A DNA stretch of 34,513 nt from an uncultured Prevotellaceae bacterium (GCA_937904375.1 CALDIG010000127.1:1-34513), one strand, 5' to 3'. Shown: positions 7,862 through 17,928, counted from the first letter of the stretch. Numbers and translations are program-made. The notes: generated by a model not told the origin, from the sequence alone.

Positions 7862-8547
7862 AATGCGTAGCAATCGACGATGAGCCTATGGCTCTGGAAG
7901 TGATTAAGAGCTTCTGCCAAAGGATGGAGGGTGTGGAACTTGACACCTTTACCAATCCGCTCGTGGGCATCGAGCATGTGAAGCGCACGCACCCCGACCT
8001 GCTCTTCCTCGACGTGAAGATGGGCGAGGTAAACGGCGTGAGTCTCGCCAAAGAGATTCCGCAAGGCACCTTCCTGGTCTTTACCACTGCCTACGCGCAA
8101 TATGCCGTTGACGGCTTTGACTTGAATGCCATCGATTTCCTTCACAAACCGTTTTCTTTCAGTCGTTTTGAGAAAGCTGTCAACAAAGTGCAGCAAACCA
8201 TAAAACTAGTGAATTACAGTGCCACGCCTCCGCTCGAAGGGCAGGATATCACCGTCAAGGTGGAGTACAAGAACGTGACAGTTCAGCTCGGTTCCATCCT
8301 CTACATTCAGGCGATGGACAACTATGTGAAAATTTACACCGTTGATAGCCGACCCGTCATAACCCAAATGAGCATGAAGTCGCTAGAGGCGATGTTGCCC
8401 GAGAACGAGTTTGTGCGGGTCCACAAGAGCTACATCGTGCCGCGCCACCGCATCGAGAGCTACTCACGCACTCAACTCACCCTCACTGGCGGCACCGAGA
8501 TTCCCGTGGGACGAGCCTACGCCGACAAGATAGTTCACAGTTCATAG
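7858..8547 (+). CDS. LytTR-family response regulator
   Basis: 229 residues. The receiver domain has acidic residues D7 and D8, the phosphorylation site D52 (LLFLDVKMG), the FTTAYAQYAVDGF switch region, and Lys in FLHKPFSF. From about residue 125 a LytTR DNA-binding domain follows (ITVKVEYKNVTVQLGSILYIQAMDNYVKIYT...FVRVHKSYIV...EIPVGRAY). It is the partner of the kinase that overlaps its start. Regulators of this type bind direct repeats upstream of target operons; the targets here are not known. Confidence 0.93.
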   Translation: MKCVAIDDEPMALEVIKSFCQRMEGVELDTFTNPLVGIEHVKRTHPDLLFLDVKMGEVNGVSLAKEIPQGTFLVFTTAYAQYAVDGFDLNAIDFLHKPFSFSRFEKAVNKVQQTIKLVNYSATPPLEGQDITVKVEYKNVTVQLGSILYIQAMDNYVKIYTVDSRPVITQMSMKSLEAMLPENEFVRVHKSYIVPRHRIESYSRTQLTLTGGTEIPVGRAYADKIVHSS

Positions 8548-8594
8548 TTCACAGTTCTCAACTAAAAACTAATAACTCATAACTCTAAACTCTT
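8539..8594. repeat. Heptamer repeat array (AGTTNNN then AACTNNN)
   Basis: A continuous 7-bp period fills the whole gap between the LytTR and LUD genes: AGTTCAC, AGTTCAT, AGTTCAC, AGTTCTC, AACTAAA, AACTAAT, AACTCAT, AACTCTA, AACTCTT. AGTT and AACT are reverse complements, so the array switches strand in the middle. Confidence 0.8.
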
Positions 8595-9233
8595 ATGACA
8601 CCATTAGAGATAAGAAACAACCTGCTTGGAGAAAAACTTGTGAAAAACCTGCGTCGTCGCAACATCGAGGCGTTTTATTGCCCCACCTCGCAAGAGGCGG
8701 TGAGCAAAGTGATGGACCTGATTGCCGACGGCAGCAGCGTGACATGGGGAGGCTCGATGACTGTGCGCGACATGGGCATTCCACAAGCTCTCAAGGAGCG
8801 TGGCACGCTTGATGTGCTTGACCGTGATGTGGTTGACGACCCGCAGGAGAAGCAGCAAATGTATCTGCGCGCTTTCAGTGCCGATGTGTTCCTGAGTAGT
8901 GCCAACGCCATCAGCGAGGACGGTGTGATCGTCAACATCGACGGCAACGGAAACCGCATCGCAGCAATATCGTGGGGACCCAAGAAAGTGATTTTCATCA
9001 TCGGCCTCAACAAAGTTGCGCCCACCGTGGAGGCCGCCATCGCCCGCGCCCGCAGCACGGCGTCGCCCATCAACGCCCAGCGTTTCGACATCGCCACGCC
9101 CTGCCGAGTAGATGGTGTGTGCCACAACTGCAACAGCCCCGAGAGCATCTGCAGCTACATCCACCTGCTGCGCAACTGCCGTAATCAGGGCCGCCACACA
9201 GTGGTGCTGGTGGGCGAAGACTTTGGGTACTAA
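8595..9233 (+). CDS. LUD-domain protein (LutC/YkgG-like, DUF162)
   Basis: 212 residues, soluble. The fold is recognised from VTWGGSMTVRDMGIP, ADVFLSSANAISEDGVIVNI, DGNGNRIAAISWGPKKVIFI and the following GLNKV, which are typical of LUD proteins linked to lactate utilisation. The C-terminal part carries a cysteine cluster (C-x5-C-x2-C-x5-C and one more, in CRVDGVCHNCNSPESIC), seen in a subset of the family and possibly binding metal. No lutA/lutB partner is present in the window, so the substrate is uncertain. It lies directly after a heptamer repeat array and before another. Confidence 0.85.
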   Translation: MTPLEIRNNLLGEKLVKNLRRRNIEAFYCPTSQEAVSKVMDLIADGSSVTWGGSMTVRDMGIPQALKERGTLDVLDRDVVDDPQEKQQMYLRAFSADVFLSSANAISEDGVIVNIDGNGNRIAAISWGPKKVIFIIGLNKVAPTVEAAIARARSTASPINAQRFDIATPCRVDGVCHNCNSPESICSYIHLLRNCRNQGRHTVVLVGEDFGY

Positions 9234-9240
9234 ATGAAGG

Positions 9241-9344
<104 letters not shown>

Positions 9345-9414
9345 GAGAGCACCGCACCACAGCACTCTCCCCTCTAAACTCTCTACTCTCCACTCTAAAC
9401 TGCGCAAAGCGCAT

Positions 9415-11742
<2,328 letters not shown>

Positions 11743-11935
11743 TTTCAAAAAAATTATCGTCTTTTTCTTAGTTATCAGCACGTTGCGTGGCTCACACCAT
11801 TTGCAACCATGCCATTTCATCTCAAAATCGGGTGCAAAATTAGACAAAAAACTCGCAATTCCTATATTAATGTGTAAAATTTTTCTCCAAAACAAAAAAA
11901 TCACCATAAAAGTTGATTTTATCGAGAACATGTCG

Positions 11936-11943
11936 TAACTTTG
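11936..11943 (+). promoter_or_regulatory. -7 box TAACTTTG of the toxin-like/HTH operon
   Basis: TAACTTTG fits TAnnTTTG exactly, and a GTTG element lies 20 bp upstream. It precedes the ATG at 11962 by about 18 bp, so the broken gene still has a good promoter. Confidence 0.7.
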
Positions 11944-11961
11944 CAGAAAATTAGGAACAAA

Positions 11962-12429
11962 ATGGCAACGATTAAATCACTTGAACAAACCAAAGTTGCA
12001 GGTTTATTCTCAATCTGCATCGACAACGAAGTGTCTGAGTTTGAGAAATTTCTTTCCTAGTTTAATAGCGACGCAACATTTCAAGAAGACTTTAATATCG
12101 TCATCGCTGCTATTAAGCGGATGATGAATTATGGCTTTCTTGAAAGATACTTTCGACCCGAAGGGAAGATGAATGACCGTGTAGGCGCATTGCCAATACA
12201 CAAAAGCCGTTTACGCTTATATAGCTTGCGGCTTTCTGACAGCATCTTAATTATGGGCAATGGTGGCGTAAAAGACACCAAGACCTACGAAGAAAGCGAC
12301 GAATTATCTGGATATGTTATTACTCTACAAAAGCTTGACGCTATAATGAAAGCCGAAGAAAGAGCGGGTAGCATATCTATTGAAGTGGCAGAAATTAAAG
12401 GAATAGAAGAAAAAGCATTTGACCTATGA
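11962..12429 (+). pseudogene. Toxin-like protein (putative HigB-like partner of an HTH gene), broken by an in-frame TAG
   Basis: The frame begins with ATG at 11962 (MATIKSLEQTKVAGLFSICI), hits TAG at 12058-12060 after 32 codons, and continues in the same frame to the TGA at 12427-12429. Read through, it would be about 155 residues, with the core LRLYSLRLSDSILIMGNGGVKDTKTYEE typical of Bacteroidetes toxin-like proteins encoded before an HTH gene. The product would be a probable toxin of a type II toxin-antitoxin pair. Restart at 12121 (MMNYGFLERYF, 102 residues) is possible. The 3' end overlaps the HTH gene by 4 bp. Family assignment rests on pattern and gene order. Confidence 0.6.
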
Positions 12430-12677
12430 ACGCTTTATTTAGTGAATGCGTGGAGAAAGTTCCACCAGAGATTCAGTTGTTTGTGGATATGTCGTTCAGT
12501 ATCGCCGACCGTATTGACGCAGCATTGAAAGAACGTGGCATGACCCAAAAACAACTCGCGCAAGCAATGGGCAAAACCGAAAACGAAGTTTCGAGGTGGG
12601 TTAGCGGTACACATAATTTTACGCTCAAGACCATCGCAAAAATATCAACGGTTTTGCAGGTTGACCTACTGAAGTGA
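12426..12677 (+). CDS. XRE-family HTH protein, putative antitoxin
   Basis: 83 residues. The C-terminal two-thirds is a helix-turn-helix of the Cro/C1 type: RIDAALKERGMTQKQLAQAM, GKTENEVSRWVSGTHNFTLK, TIAKISTVLQVDL. The ATG overlaps the stop of the upstream toxin-like frame (ATGA), the arrangement of a translationally coupled toxin-antitoxin pair. It appears intact although its partner is broken. Antitoxins of this type normally repress their own operon; an imperfect palindrome lies downstream (12731-12759) rather than at the operon promoter. Confidence 0.8.
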   Translation: MNALFSECVEKVPPEIQLFVDMSFSIADRIDAALKERGMTQKQLAQAMGKTENEVSRWVSGTHNFTLKTIAKISTVLQVDLLK

Positions 12678-12730
12678 GACCCAAGTCACACCAGTTCATA
12701 CAAAAAATCACTGTTTTTTTGCAAAAAAAT

Positions 12731-12759
12731 TTCCCTGACATAGCATTTATGTTCGGGAA
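12731..12759. promoter_or_regulatory. Imperfect palindrome before a promoter-like box
   Basis: Arms TTCCCTGACATA and TATGTTCGGGAA match at 10 of 12 positions with a 5-nt loop. It lies just upstream of the -7-like box at 12766-12773. It could be an operator, or a weak terminator for the HTH gene. Confidence 0.5.
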
Positions 12760-12765
12760 TAATAC

Positions 12766-12773
12766 TATTTTTG
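12766..12773 (+). promoter_or_regulatory. -7 box TATTTTTG before the structured RNA
   Basis: TATTTTTG fits TAnnTTTG. No clear TTTG is found 19-21 bp upstream; the palindrome occupies that place. Predicted start near 12780. Confidence 0.5.
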
Positions 12774-12779
12774 CAGTCG

Positions 12780-12981
12780 GATTGGAAATAATCCAGACTT
12801 TTTGATAATAAAGAAGCGTTTTGCTTTTCGCTTTTAGTTGAAACGTAGGAAATTTCAAACAAGATGCGAGGTCAAGCGAAGCGGTTTCTGCGCTTATAGC
12901 GTGGGCTGCTTTCCTCACATCTGCATCTTAGGTTTCCTACGACCTCAACTAAAGACGTGGCAAAGTCAGTCCACGCTTCTT
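12780..12981 (+). ncRNA. Long rod-shaped structured RNA (unassigned; 6S-like or 5' leader)
   Basis: Stacked complementary segments can be read by eye: 12811-12819 with 12973-12981 (9 bp, AAGAAGCGT), 12833-12840 with 12946-12953 (8 bp, TTTAGTTG), 12844-12852 with 12933-12941 (9 bp, CGTAGGAAA), 12861-12867 with 12923-12929 (7 bp), 12868-12871 with 12913-12916, and 12874-12878 with 12891-12895. They nest into one long hairpin with a large internal loop near the base. An alternative hairpin CGTGG/CCACG (12956-12975) competes with the closing stem. There is no T-tract after 12981, so it may be the leader of the downstream barrel gene instead of a free RNA. Confidence 0.55.
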
Positions 12982-13027
12982 GTGTAATAATGGGTATAGG
13001 ACTGATGCCCGATAATAACCAAATCTT

Positions 13028-13513
13028 ATGAGATTAAAGTCATTACTTTTCTTGCTTGTATTTACAAGTATAACAATTTTTGCACAAAACAACGAAAAGG
13101 GAATTTCCCTTGATGTTAACACTGGCTATTCATTCAAAACAAAGTGGGCACAGGAACTTGTTGGCGTTCATTATCGTTTTAACAAAAATTTCTCACTCGG
13201 ATTTACTTCTGGTGTTTATATCCCAGAGAAAGGGTCAGTAACTATTCCTTTACTTATTGACGCAAGGGGTTACTATCCTATTGAAAACACGAAGTTTACA
13301 GCAATGGCAGTCGCTCGTGGCGGTAGTTATCTCTACACTGATCACATTAAATTCAAAACCTTTGGATTTGAAATTCTACCTGGAATTCAGTATTCTATAA
13401 CCGACAAGTTTGCTGTGCAATTGTTGGTTGGTTATGAGATGATATTTAATACTGAAGCCGGGACTGATGGTAATGGCGTCCCCATTCAAGCGGGAATCAA
13501 TTTTAAATTTTAA
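13028..13513 (+). CDS. Small outer-membrane beta-barrel protein
   Basis: 161 residues. A signal peptide is clear: MRLKSLLFLLVFTSITIFAQ, with cleavage likely after IFA. The rest alternates polar and hydrophobic residues in strands with Gly/Asn turns (GVHYRFNKNFSLGFTSGVYI, GYYPI, FGFEILPGIQYSITDKF, AVQLLVGYEMIF). It ends in Phe (AGINFKF), the usual C-terminal signature recognised by the BAM machinery. This suggests an 8-strand barrel in the outer membrane; function unknown. It follows the structured RNA by about 45 bp and may be controlled by it. Base composition is AT-rich compared with obgE downstream. Confidence 0.8.
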   Translation: MRLKSLLFLLVFTSITIFAQNNEKGISLDVNTGYSFKTKWAQELVGVHYRFNKNFSLGFTSGVYIPEKGSVTIPLLIDARGYYPIENTKFTAMAVARGGSYLYTDHIKFKTFGFEILPGIQYSITDKFAVQLLVGYEMIFNTEAGTDGNGVPIQAGINFKF

Positions 13514-13540
13514 GAAGAGCATAGTCTTTTACGGCATCAA

Positions 13541-13572
13541 GCGGTTGGTTTACCTTTGTGTATTCCAACCGC
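13541..13572 (+). terminator. Hairpin after the beta-barrel gene
   Basis: Arms GCGGTTGG (13541-13548) and CCAACCGC (13565-13572) are perfect, with a 16-nt loop; the following sequence CTTTGTCG has only a weak T-tract. It could act as a terminator. Confidence 0.5.
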
Positions 13573-13665
13573 CTTTGTCGTGGCATTTTAATTATCCAAA
13601 AACAGGAAAAAACCGTTTTGAGATAAATCCTGACTACCAATTAAAAATAAATGAGAAAAATATAG

Positions 13666-13673
13666 TAACTTTG
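13666..13673 (+). promoter_or_regulatory. -7 box TAACTTTG of obgE
   Basis: TAACTTTG fits TAnnTTTG, and starts transcription near 13680, immediately before the four GC-rich repeats. The upstream -33 element is not clear. Confidence 0.65.
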
Positions 13674-13689
13674 CAGCCCGAAATAGAAC

Positions 13690-13872
13690 CAGCTCGCGAC
13701 AGCGAGCGGCAGACTAGCGCGAAGCGCGGCAAACCAGCTCGCGCCAGCGAGCGACAAAACTAGCGCGAAGCGCGGCAAAACCAGCTCGCGCCAGCGAGCG
13801 ACTAACTAGCGCGAAGCGCGGCAAACCAGCTCGCGCCAGCTAGCGACAAACTAGCGCGAAGCGCGGCAAAAC
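13690..13872 (+). repeat. Four tandem 45-47 bp GC-rich palindromic repeats in the obgE leader
   Basis: Copies: 13690-13734, 13735-13781, 13782-13826 and 13827-13872. Each begins CAGCTCGCG and holds two small palindromes: GCTCGC...GCGAGC, and GCGCGAAGCGC. Copy 4 has GCTAGC in place of GCGAGC, which breaks one arm. The array ends 8 bp before the obgE ATG and lies after the promoter box, so it should be transcribed and form up to eight hairpins. Confidence 0.9.
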
Positions 13873-13880
13873 TATAAATT

Positions 13881-15101
13881 ATGGCTGAGAGCAACTTTAT
13901 TGACTATGTGAAGATTATGTGCCGCAGTGGGCATGGCGGGGCGGGGTCGAAACACCTGCACCGCGCCAAGTATATCCCCAAAGGCGGTCCCGACGGCGGC
14001 GACGGCGGTCGTGGTGGCCACATCTTCCTCAAGGGCAACCGCAACCTGTGGACCCTTATCCACCTCAAGTACCAGCGTCACATCTTCGCCACCGACGGTG
14101 CGCCAGGCTCCGAGAACCAGTGTACCGGCAAGAAGGGCGAGGACCGCACCATCGAGGTGCCATGCGGTACTGCCGTCTATGACGCCGAGACAGGGAAGTT
14201 CCTGTGCGACGTGACGCAAGACGGACAGGTGGTGCGCCTCCTCAAAGGCGGCCGCGGCGGCTTGGGCAACGTGCATTTCAAGACCGCGACCCGTCAGACT
14301 CCCCGTTTCGCCCAGCCCGGCGAGGACGGCGTGGAGAAGTCTATCATCCTTGAGCTGAAGCTGCTCGCCGATGTCGGGCTTGTGGGATTCCCCAACGCCG
14401 GCAAATCGACGCTTCTCTCGGTAATCAGCGCCGCCAAGCCCAAGATTGCCAACTATCCCTTCACCACCCTTGAGCCAAACCTGGGCATCGTGAGCTACCG
14501 TGGTCAGCAATCGTTTGTGATGGCTGATATCCCCGGCATCATCGAGGGTGCCAGCGAAGGTAAGGGTCTGGGACTGCGCTTCCTGCGACACATCGAGCGC
14601 AATGCCGTGCTGCTGTTTATGATTCCAAGCGACACCGACGACATCAAACGCGAATATGAGATATTGAGCAACGAGCTCGCCACCTTCAACCCCGACCTGG
14701 TGGAGAAACCGCGCGTGCTTGCCATCACCAAGTGCGACCTCATCGACGAAGAACTCAAAGAGATGCTGCGCGACGGACTGCCCACCGACGTGCCTGTGGT
14801 GTTCATCTCCAGCGTGGCTCAGCAAGGGCTCACCGAACTCAAAGACATCCTGTGGCGCACCATCAACGACGAGCATAACCGCATCCCCGACAGCGTGGCA
14901 CTCCACGACCTCGACGCTCAGCACCGCGTGCAGGAGGAAGACGACTTCCTCTTTGCCGCGCAAGACCCTGACTACGACGAGCTGCCCGATGCCGGCGGCA
15001 AAATGGTAGTAGAGGAACAAGAATGGGACGATGAGTACTGGGAAGAAAAGTATAAAGACCAAAACCGCGACTTCCAAATCATAAATGATGAGGACATGTA
15101 G
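13881..15101 (+). CDS. obgE: GTPase Obg (CgtA), ribosome assembly/stress GTPase
   Basis: 406 residues. The N-terminal Obg fold is glycine-rich (GHGGAGSKHLHRAKYIPKGG, DGGDGGRGGHIFLKGN, LLKGGRGGLGNVHF), residues 1-158. The G domain follows with G1 GFPNAGKSTLL, G3 DIPGIIEGA, G4 ITKCD and G5 ISSVAQ. Obg proteins bind GTP and act in 50S ribosome assembly and growth control. There is no C-terminal OCT or TGS domain; an acidic, variable tail of about 70 residues takes its place (WDDEYWEEKYKD near the end). The leader has four hairpin repeats. The stop codon overlaps a 12-bp inverted repeat. Confidence 0.96.
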   Translation: MAESNFIDYVKIMCRSGHGGAGSKHLHRAKYIPKGGPDGGDGGRGGHIFLKGNRNLWTLIHLKYQRHIFATDGAPGSENQCTGKKGEDRTIEVPCGTAVYDAETGKFLCDVTQDGQVVRLLKGGRGGLGNVHFKTATRQTPRFAQPGEDGVEKSIILELKLLADVGLVGFPNAGKSTLLSVISAAKPKIANYPFTTLEPNLGIVSYRGQQSFVMADIPGIIEGASEGKGLGLRFLRHIERNAVLLFMIPSDTDDIKREYEILSNELATFNPDLVEKPRVLAITKCDLIDEELKEMLRDGLPTDVPVVFISSVAQQGLTELKDILWRTINDEHNRIPDSVALHDLDAQHRVQEEDDFLFAAQDPDYDELPDAGGKMVVEEQEWDDEYWEEKYKDQNRDFQIINDEDM

Positions 15102-15124
15102 GGACAAGGCTGCCTTGTCCCTAC
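15098..15124. terminator. 12-bp perfect inverted repeat at the obgE stop
   Basis: GTAGGGACAAGG (15098-15109), a 3-nt loop, and CCTTGTCCCTAC (15113-15124). It includes the obgE stop codon. No T-tract follows, so it may be a repetitive palindromic element, not a simple terminator. Confidence 0.7.
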
Positions 15125-15163
15125 AAAACTCAAAACTGATAACTGATAACTCACAACTTATAA
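15125..15163. repeat. Heptamer repeat AACTNNN between obgE and LOG gene
   Basis: Units AACTCAA, AACTGAT, AACTGAT, AACTCAC, AACTTAT run in a 7-bp period up to the next ATG. Confidence 0.75.
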
Positions 15164-15751
15164 ATGTCTTCTGAGAAAATAAATATCTGCGTCTTCGGGG
15201 CTTCGAGCCGCGACCTGGAGCAAGACTACATCGACGATGCCTACAAGCTGGGCAAGCTCATGGCGCGACGTGGCTGGACATGCTTCAACGGCGCCGGCTG
15301 CGAGGGGCTGATGCGCGCCGTGAGCGACGGTGCGCTCGACGCAGGCGGAGAGGCCATTGGCGTGATACCGCAGTTTATGGTCGATAACGGCTGGCACTAC
15401 GACCGTCTCACACGCATCATCACCACCGCCGATATGCACGAGCGCAAACTCACCCTTGCTCAGATGACCCAAGCGGTGATTGCCCTGCCCGGCGGCTGCG
15501 GCACGATGGAAGAGCTGCTTGAAGCTATCACCTGGCGGCAGCTGAACCTCGCCCCAAAACCCATTATCGTGCTCAACACGCTGGGCTACTACAACCACCT
15601 TTCCGCCATGCTCACTACCGCAATCGAGCAAGGTTTTATGCGCAAAAGCCACAACCGTTTGGTGAAGTTTGTCAACTCTCCCGAGCAAGCCGTAGAAGTC
15701 ATCGAGAAAGAACTGCATGAAACTCCACAGCCCATAGAATCAAAATATTAG
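15164..15751 (+). CDS. LOG-family protein (TIGR00730; nucleotide 5'-monophosphate phosphoribohydrolase type)
   Basis: 195 residues, soluble Rossmann-like fold. The family motif PGGxGTxxE is visible as LPGGCGTMEELLEAITW, and the upstream HERKLTLAQM segment with Arg/Lys is also typical. Relatives cleave ribose 5-phosphate from (cytokinin-type) nucleoside monophosphates; the bacterial substrate here is not known. It begins 62 bp after obgE, past an inverted repeat and heptamers. The DUF4271 gene follows 11 bp after its stop, so those two are probably cotranscribed. Confidence 0.9.
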   Translation: MSSEKINICVFGASSRDLEQDYIDDAYKLGKLMARRGWTCFNGAGCEGLMRAVSDGALDAGGEAIGVIPQFMVDNGWHYDRLTRIITTADMHERKLTLAQMTQAVIALPGGCGTMEELLEAITWRQLNLAPKPIIVLNTLGYYNHLSAMLTTAIEQGFMRKSHNRLVKFVNSPEQAVEVIEKELHETPQPIESKY

Positions 15752-15762
15752 ACAACAGAGCA

Positions 15763-16629
15763 ATGCCCACCGAGAACGTTAAAAATATCACCGACACCAC
15801 TTCGACATCCGCACCCGACACCGTTGCCGCACCCGTGTTGCACAAAGCCCAGTACCTCAACGGCTTTCCCGCGCCAGAGGGCAACGATACCACGGTCGCC
15901 CACATCGGTCAGATGCCGGTAATCGAAGTGCCCCAAGGCAGCAACGCGCGCACCCACAACACGTCGCCGCTTCACGACACCGGGTCGATGATAATGCTAA
16001 TGCTCTCATGCATCTTCTTGCTCACCAGTTACCGCCTGGGGCGCTCCTACATCTCCAACTTGGGGCACTATCTGTTCTCGCCTAAGGGTAAAGACGATCT
16101 CTTCGCCGAGCACACCAGCGGCGACACACGCATCATCGTCGCCATGATTGTAAACACATGCCTCATGGGAGGAATAATGATGTATTATGGCTTGCTGTGG
16201 TATAACCCGTCGCTCACCGCGGCACTTCAGAGCTCGGTGTTCCTGCATGTGCTGGTGCTAACGGCTGCCATGGCGATTTTTGTCACATTGCAGCTACTCC
16301 TTTACCGTCTCATTGGCTACACGTTTGCCACCGACAACCTCACCGACATGTGGATACAGGGCTTCCTAGCCTCGCAGGCGGTGCTGGGACTGCTGCTATT
16401 CCCCGTTGCCGTGATTACCCTCGTCTTTCCAAGCACTATAAAACTGATGGTGACAATTGCGATTATCCTATACATTTTGGGGAGAATTGTATTTATTTGC
16501 AAGGGTTTTAGAATTTTTTTCAACAATTTCTCATCAAGTATTTATTTTATTTTGTACCTTTGCGCCGTCGAAATTGTACCCCCTCTCCTGGCACTTGCCG
16601 GTACAGTTTATGTATGCAGCATATTATAA
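15763..16629 (+). CDS. DUF4271 integral membrane protein
   Basis: 288 residues. A polar N-terminal ~75 residues (Thr/Ala/Pro-rich) is followed by about six hydrophobic helices, for example MIMLMLSCIFLLTSY, MIVNTCLMGGIMMYYGLLWY, VLVLTAAMAIFVTLQLLLY, ASQAVLGLLLFPVAVITLVF and a C-terminal YFILYLCAVEIVPPLLALAG. It is a Bacteroidota-specific inner-membrane family of unknown function, typically encoded just before hemD, as here (18 bp gap). In a few genomes this neighbourhood holds other cell-envelope genes, but no function can be assigned. Confidence 0.85.
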   Translation: MPTENVKNITDTTSTSAPDTVAAPVLHKAQYLNGFPAPEGNDTTVAHIGQMPVIEVPQGSNARTHNTSPLHDTGSMIMLMLSCIFLLTSYRLGRSYISNLGHYLFSPKGKDDLFAEHTSGDTRIIVAMIVNTCLMGGIMMYYGLLWYNPSLTAALQSSVFLHVLVLTAAMAIFVTLQLLLYRLIGYTFATDNLTDMWIQGFLASQAVLGLLLFPVAVITLVFPSTIKLMVTIAIILYILGRIVFICKGFRIFFNNFSSSIYFILYLCAVEIVPPLLALAGTVYVCSIL

Positions 16630-16647
16630 ACATAATTATTTGAAACA

Positions 16648-17928
16648 GTGAAGATTAAGAAAATCTTGGTTTCCCAACCGAAACCATTATCTGAAAAATC
16701 TCCTTATTTCGATTTGGAAAATAAGTATGGTGTTGAAGTTGTTTTCAGGCCATTCATCAGGATTGAGGGGTTGACTTCAAAGGAATTCCGTCAGGCAAAA
16801 ATCCCCATCAATGCCCACACAGCGGTGATTTTCACCGCGCGTACTGCTGTGGATCACTATTTCAGACTTTGCAAAGAATTGGGTTTCAAAGTCCCCGACA
16901 CCATGAAATACTTCTGTGTGAGCGAGACCATTGCCCACTATCTGCAAAAGTACATCATTTACCGCAAGCGCAAGATTTTCTACGCCGAGACAGGACATGC
17001 GGAGTCGCTGTTGCCACTGCTTGCCAAGCACAACAAAGAGACCTACCTCTACCCTATCAGCGACGTCCATGACCAAAAGCTGCACATCCCCGAGGACGGC
17101 AGCATCAAGTTCACCAAAGCGGTGATGTACCGCACCGTGAGCAACGTGATTCGCAACGACGAGCCTTTTGATTACGACATGATTATTCTGTTCACGCCTT
17201 CGGGTGTGAAGTCGCTCATTCAGAGCTTCCCGCACTTCGAGCAAGGCAACATCGCCATTGGAGTAATGGGAGCCAAAACTATCGAAGAACTGAAAATTAA
17301 CGGACTGAGGCTCGACTTCACCACCTCGCCCAAGGCACCTTCTATCGCCGCCGCTATGGACCAATACATCGCGGCACACCTTGAAGACCCCGACGAGCCA
17401 CGCATCGAGCAGGAACGCTTCAAAGACCCCGAACCCGAACCCGAACCCGAACCCGAACCTGTTCCAGAACCCGAACCCGTTCCCGAACCTGAACCACAGC
17501 CTATTACTGAGACCAAAGTTGTTGAACCTACTGCAGAGGAGAAAGTTGAAGAAAAGAACGTTACAAAGAAGACTCCTGCAAAGAAGGCTTCTGTAAAGAA
17601 AACAACGTCTAAAAAAGCTACGACTAAAGCTACTCCTGCAAAGAAGACTGCAGCTAAGAAAGCACCAGCTAAGAAGGTCGCAACAAAAGCCGCACCGGCT
17701 AAGAAGGCAGCAACAAAAGCCGCACCGGCTAAGAAGACAGCAACAAAAGCCGCACCAGCTAAGAAGACCACAACAAAAGCCGCACCGGCTAAGAAGGCCG
17801 CAACAAAAGCCGCACCAGCTAAGAAGACCACAACAAAAGCCGCACCAGCTAAGAAGGCCACAACAAAAGCCGCACCAGCTAAGAAGGCCACAACAAAAAA
17901 GACAACAGCCAAGAATACAGAGAAATAA
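16648..17928 (+). CDS. hemD: Uroporphyrinogen-III synthase with Pro-Glu and histone-H1-like C-terminal extension
   Basis: 426 residues; GTG start at 16648. The first ~250 residues are a HemD domain (MKIKKILVSQPKP; AVIFTARTAVDHYFRL; YPISDVHDQKL; MIILFTPSGVKSLIQSF; GVMGAKTIEEL; SIAAAMDQY), which closes hydroxymethylbilane to uroporphyrinogen III in tetrapyrrole synthesis. About 175 further residues are unusual: a Glu-Pro run (encoded about 17428-17500), an acidic linker, then Lys-rich units of ten residues of the AAPAKKxxTK type (about 17650-17900) like bacterial histone-H1 homologues. HemD proteins usually stop near 250 residues. The frame stays open and both parts keep one reading frame to the stop, so this is a real fusion or an added tail. 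A strong terminator follows. Confidence 0.85.
   Translation: MKIKKILVSQPKPLSEKSPYFDLENKYGVEVVFRPFIRIEGLTSKEFRQAKIPINAHTAVIFTARTAVDHYFRLCKELGFKVPDTMKYFCVSETIAHYLQKYIIYRKRKIFYAETGHAESLLPLLAKHNKETYLYPISDVHDQKLHIPEDGSIKFTKAVMYRTVSNVIRNDEPFDYDMIILFTPSGVKSLIQSFPHFEQGNIAIGVMGAKTIEELKINGLRLDFTTSPKAPSIAAAMDQYIAAHLEDPDEPRIEQERFKDPEPEPEPEPEPVPEPEPVPEPEPQPITETKVVEPTAEEKVEEKNVTKKTPAKKASVKKTTSKKATTKATPAKKTAAKKAPAKKVATKAAPAKKAATKAAPAKKTATKAAPAKKTTTKAAPAKKAATKAAPAKKTTTKAAPAKKATTKAAPAKKATTKKTTAKNTEK

Noticed and set aside
13514..13680. A small ORF running on from the barrel gene (from 13467)
   Set aside because: Its frame reads through the hairpin and promoter and has no conserved pattern; it appears to be chance.
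13872..15107. 411-codon minus-strand ORF opposite obgE
   Set aside because: Antisense shadow of obgE with no recognisable domain.
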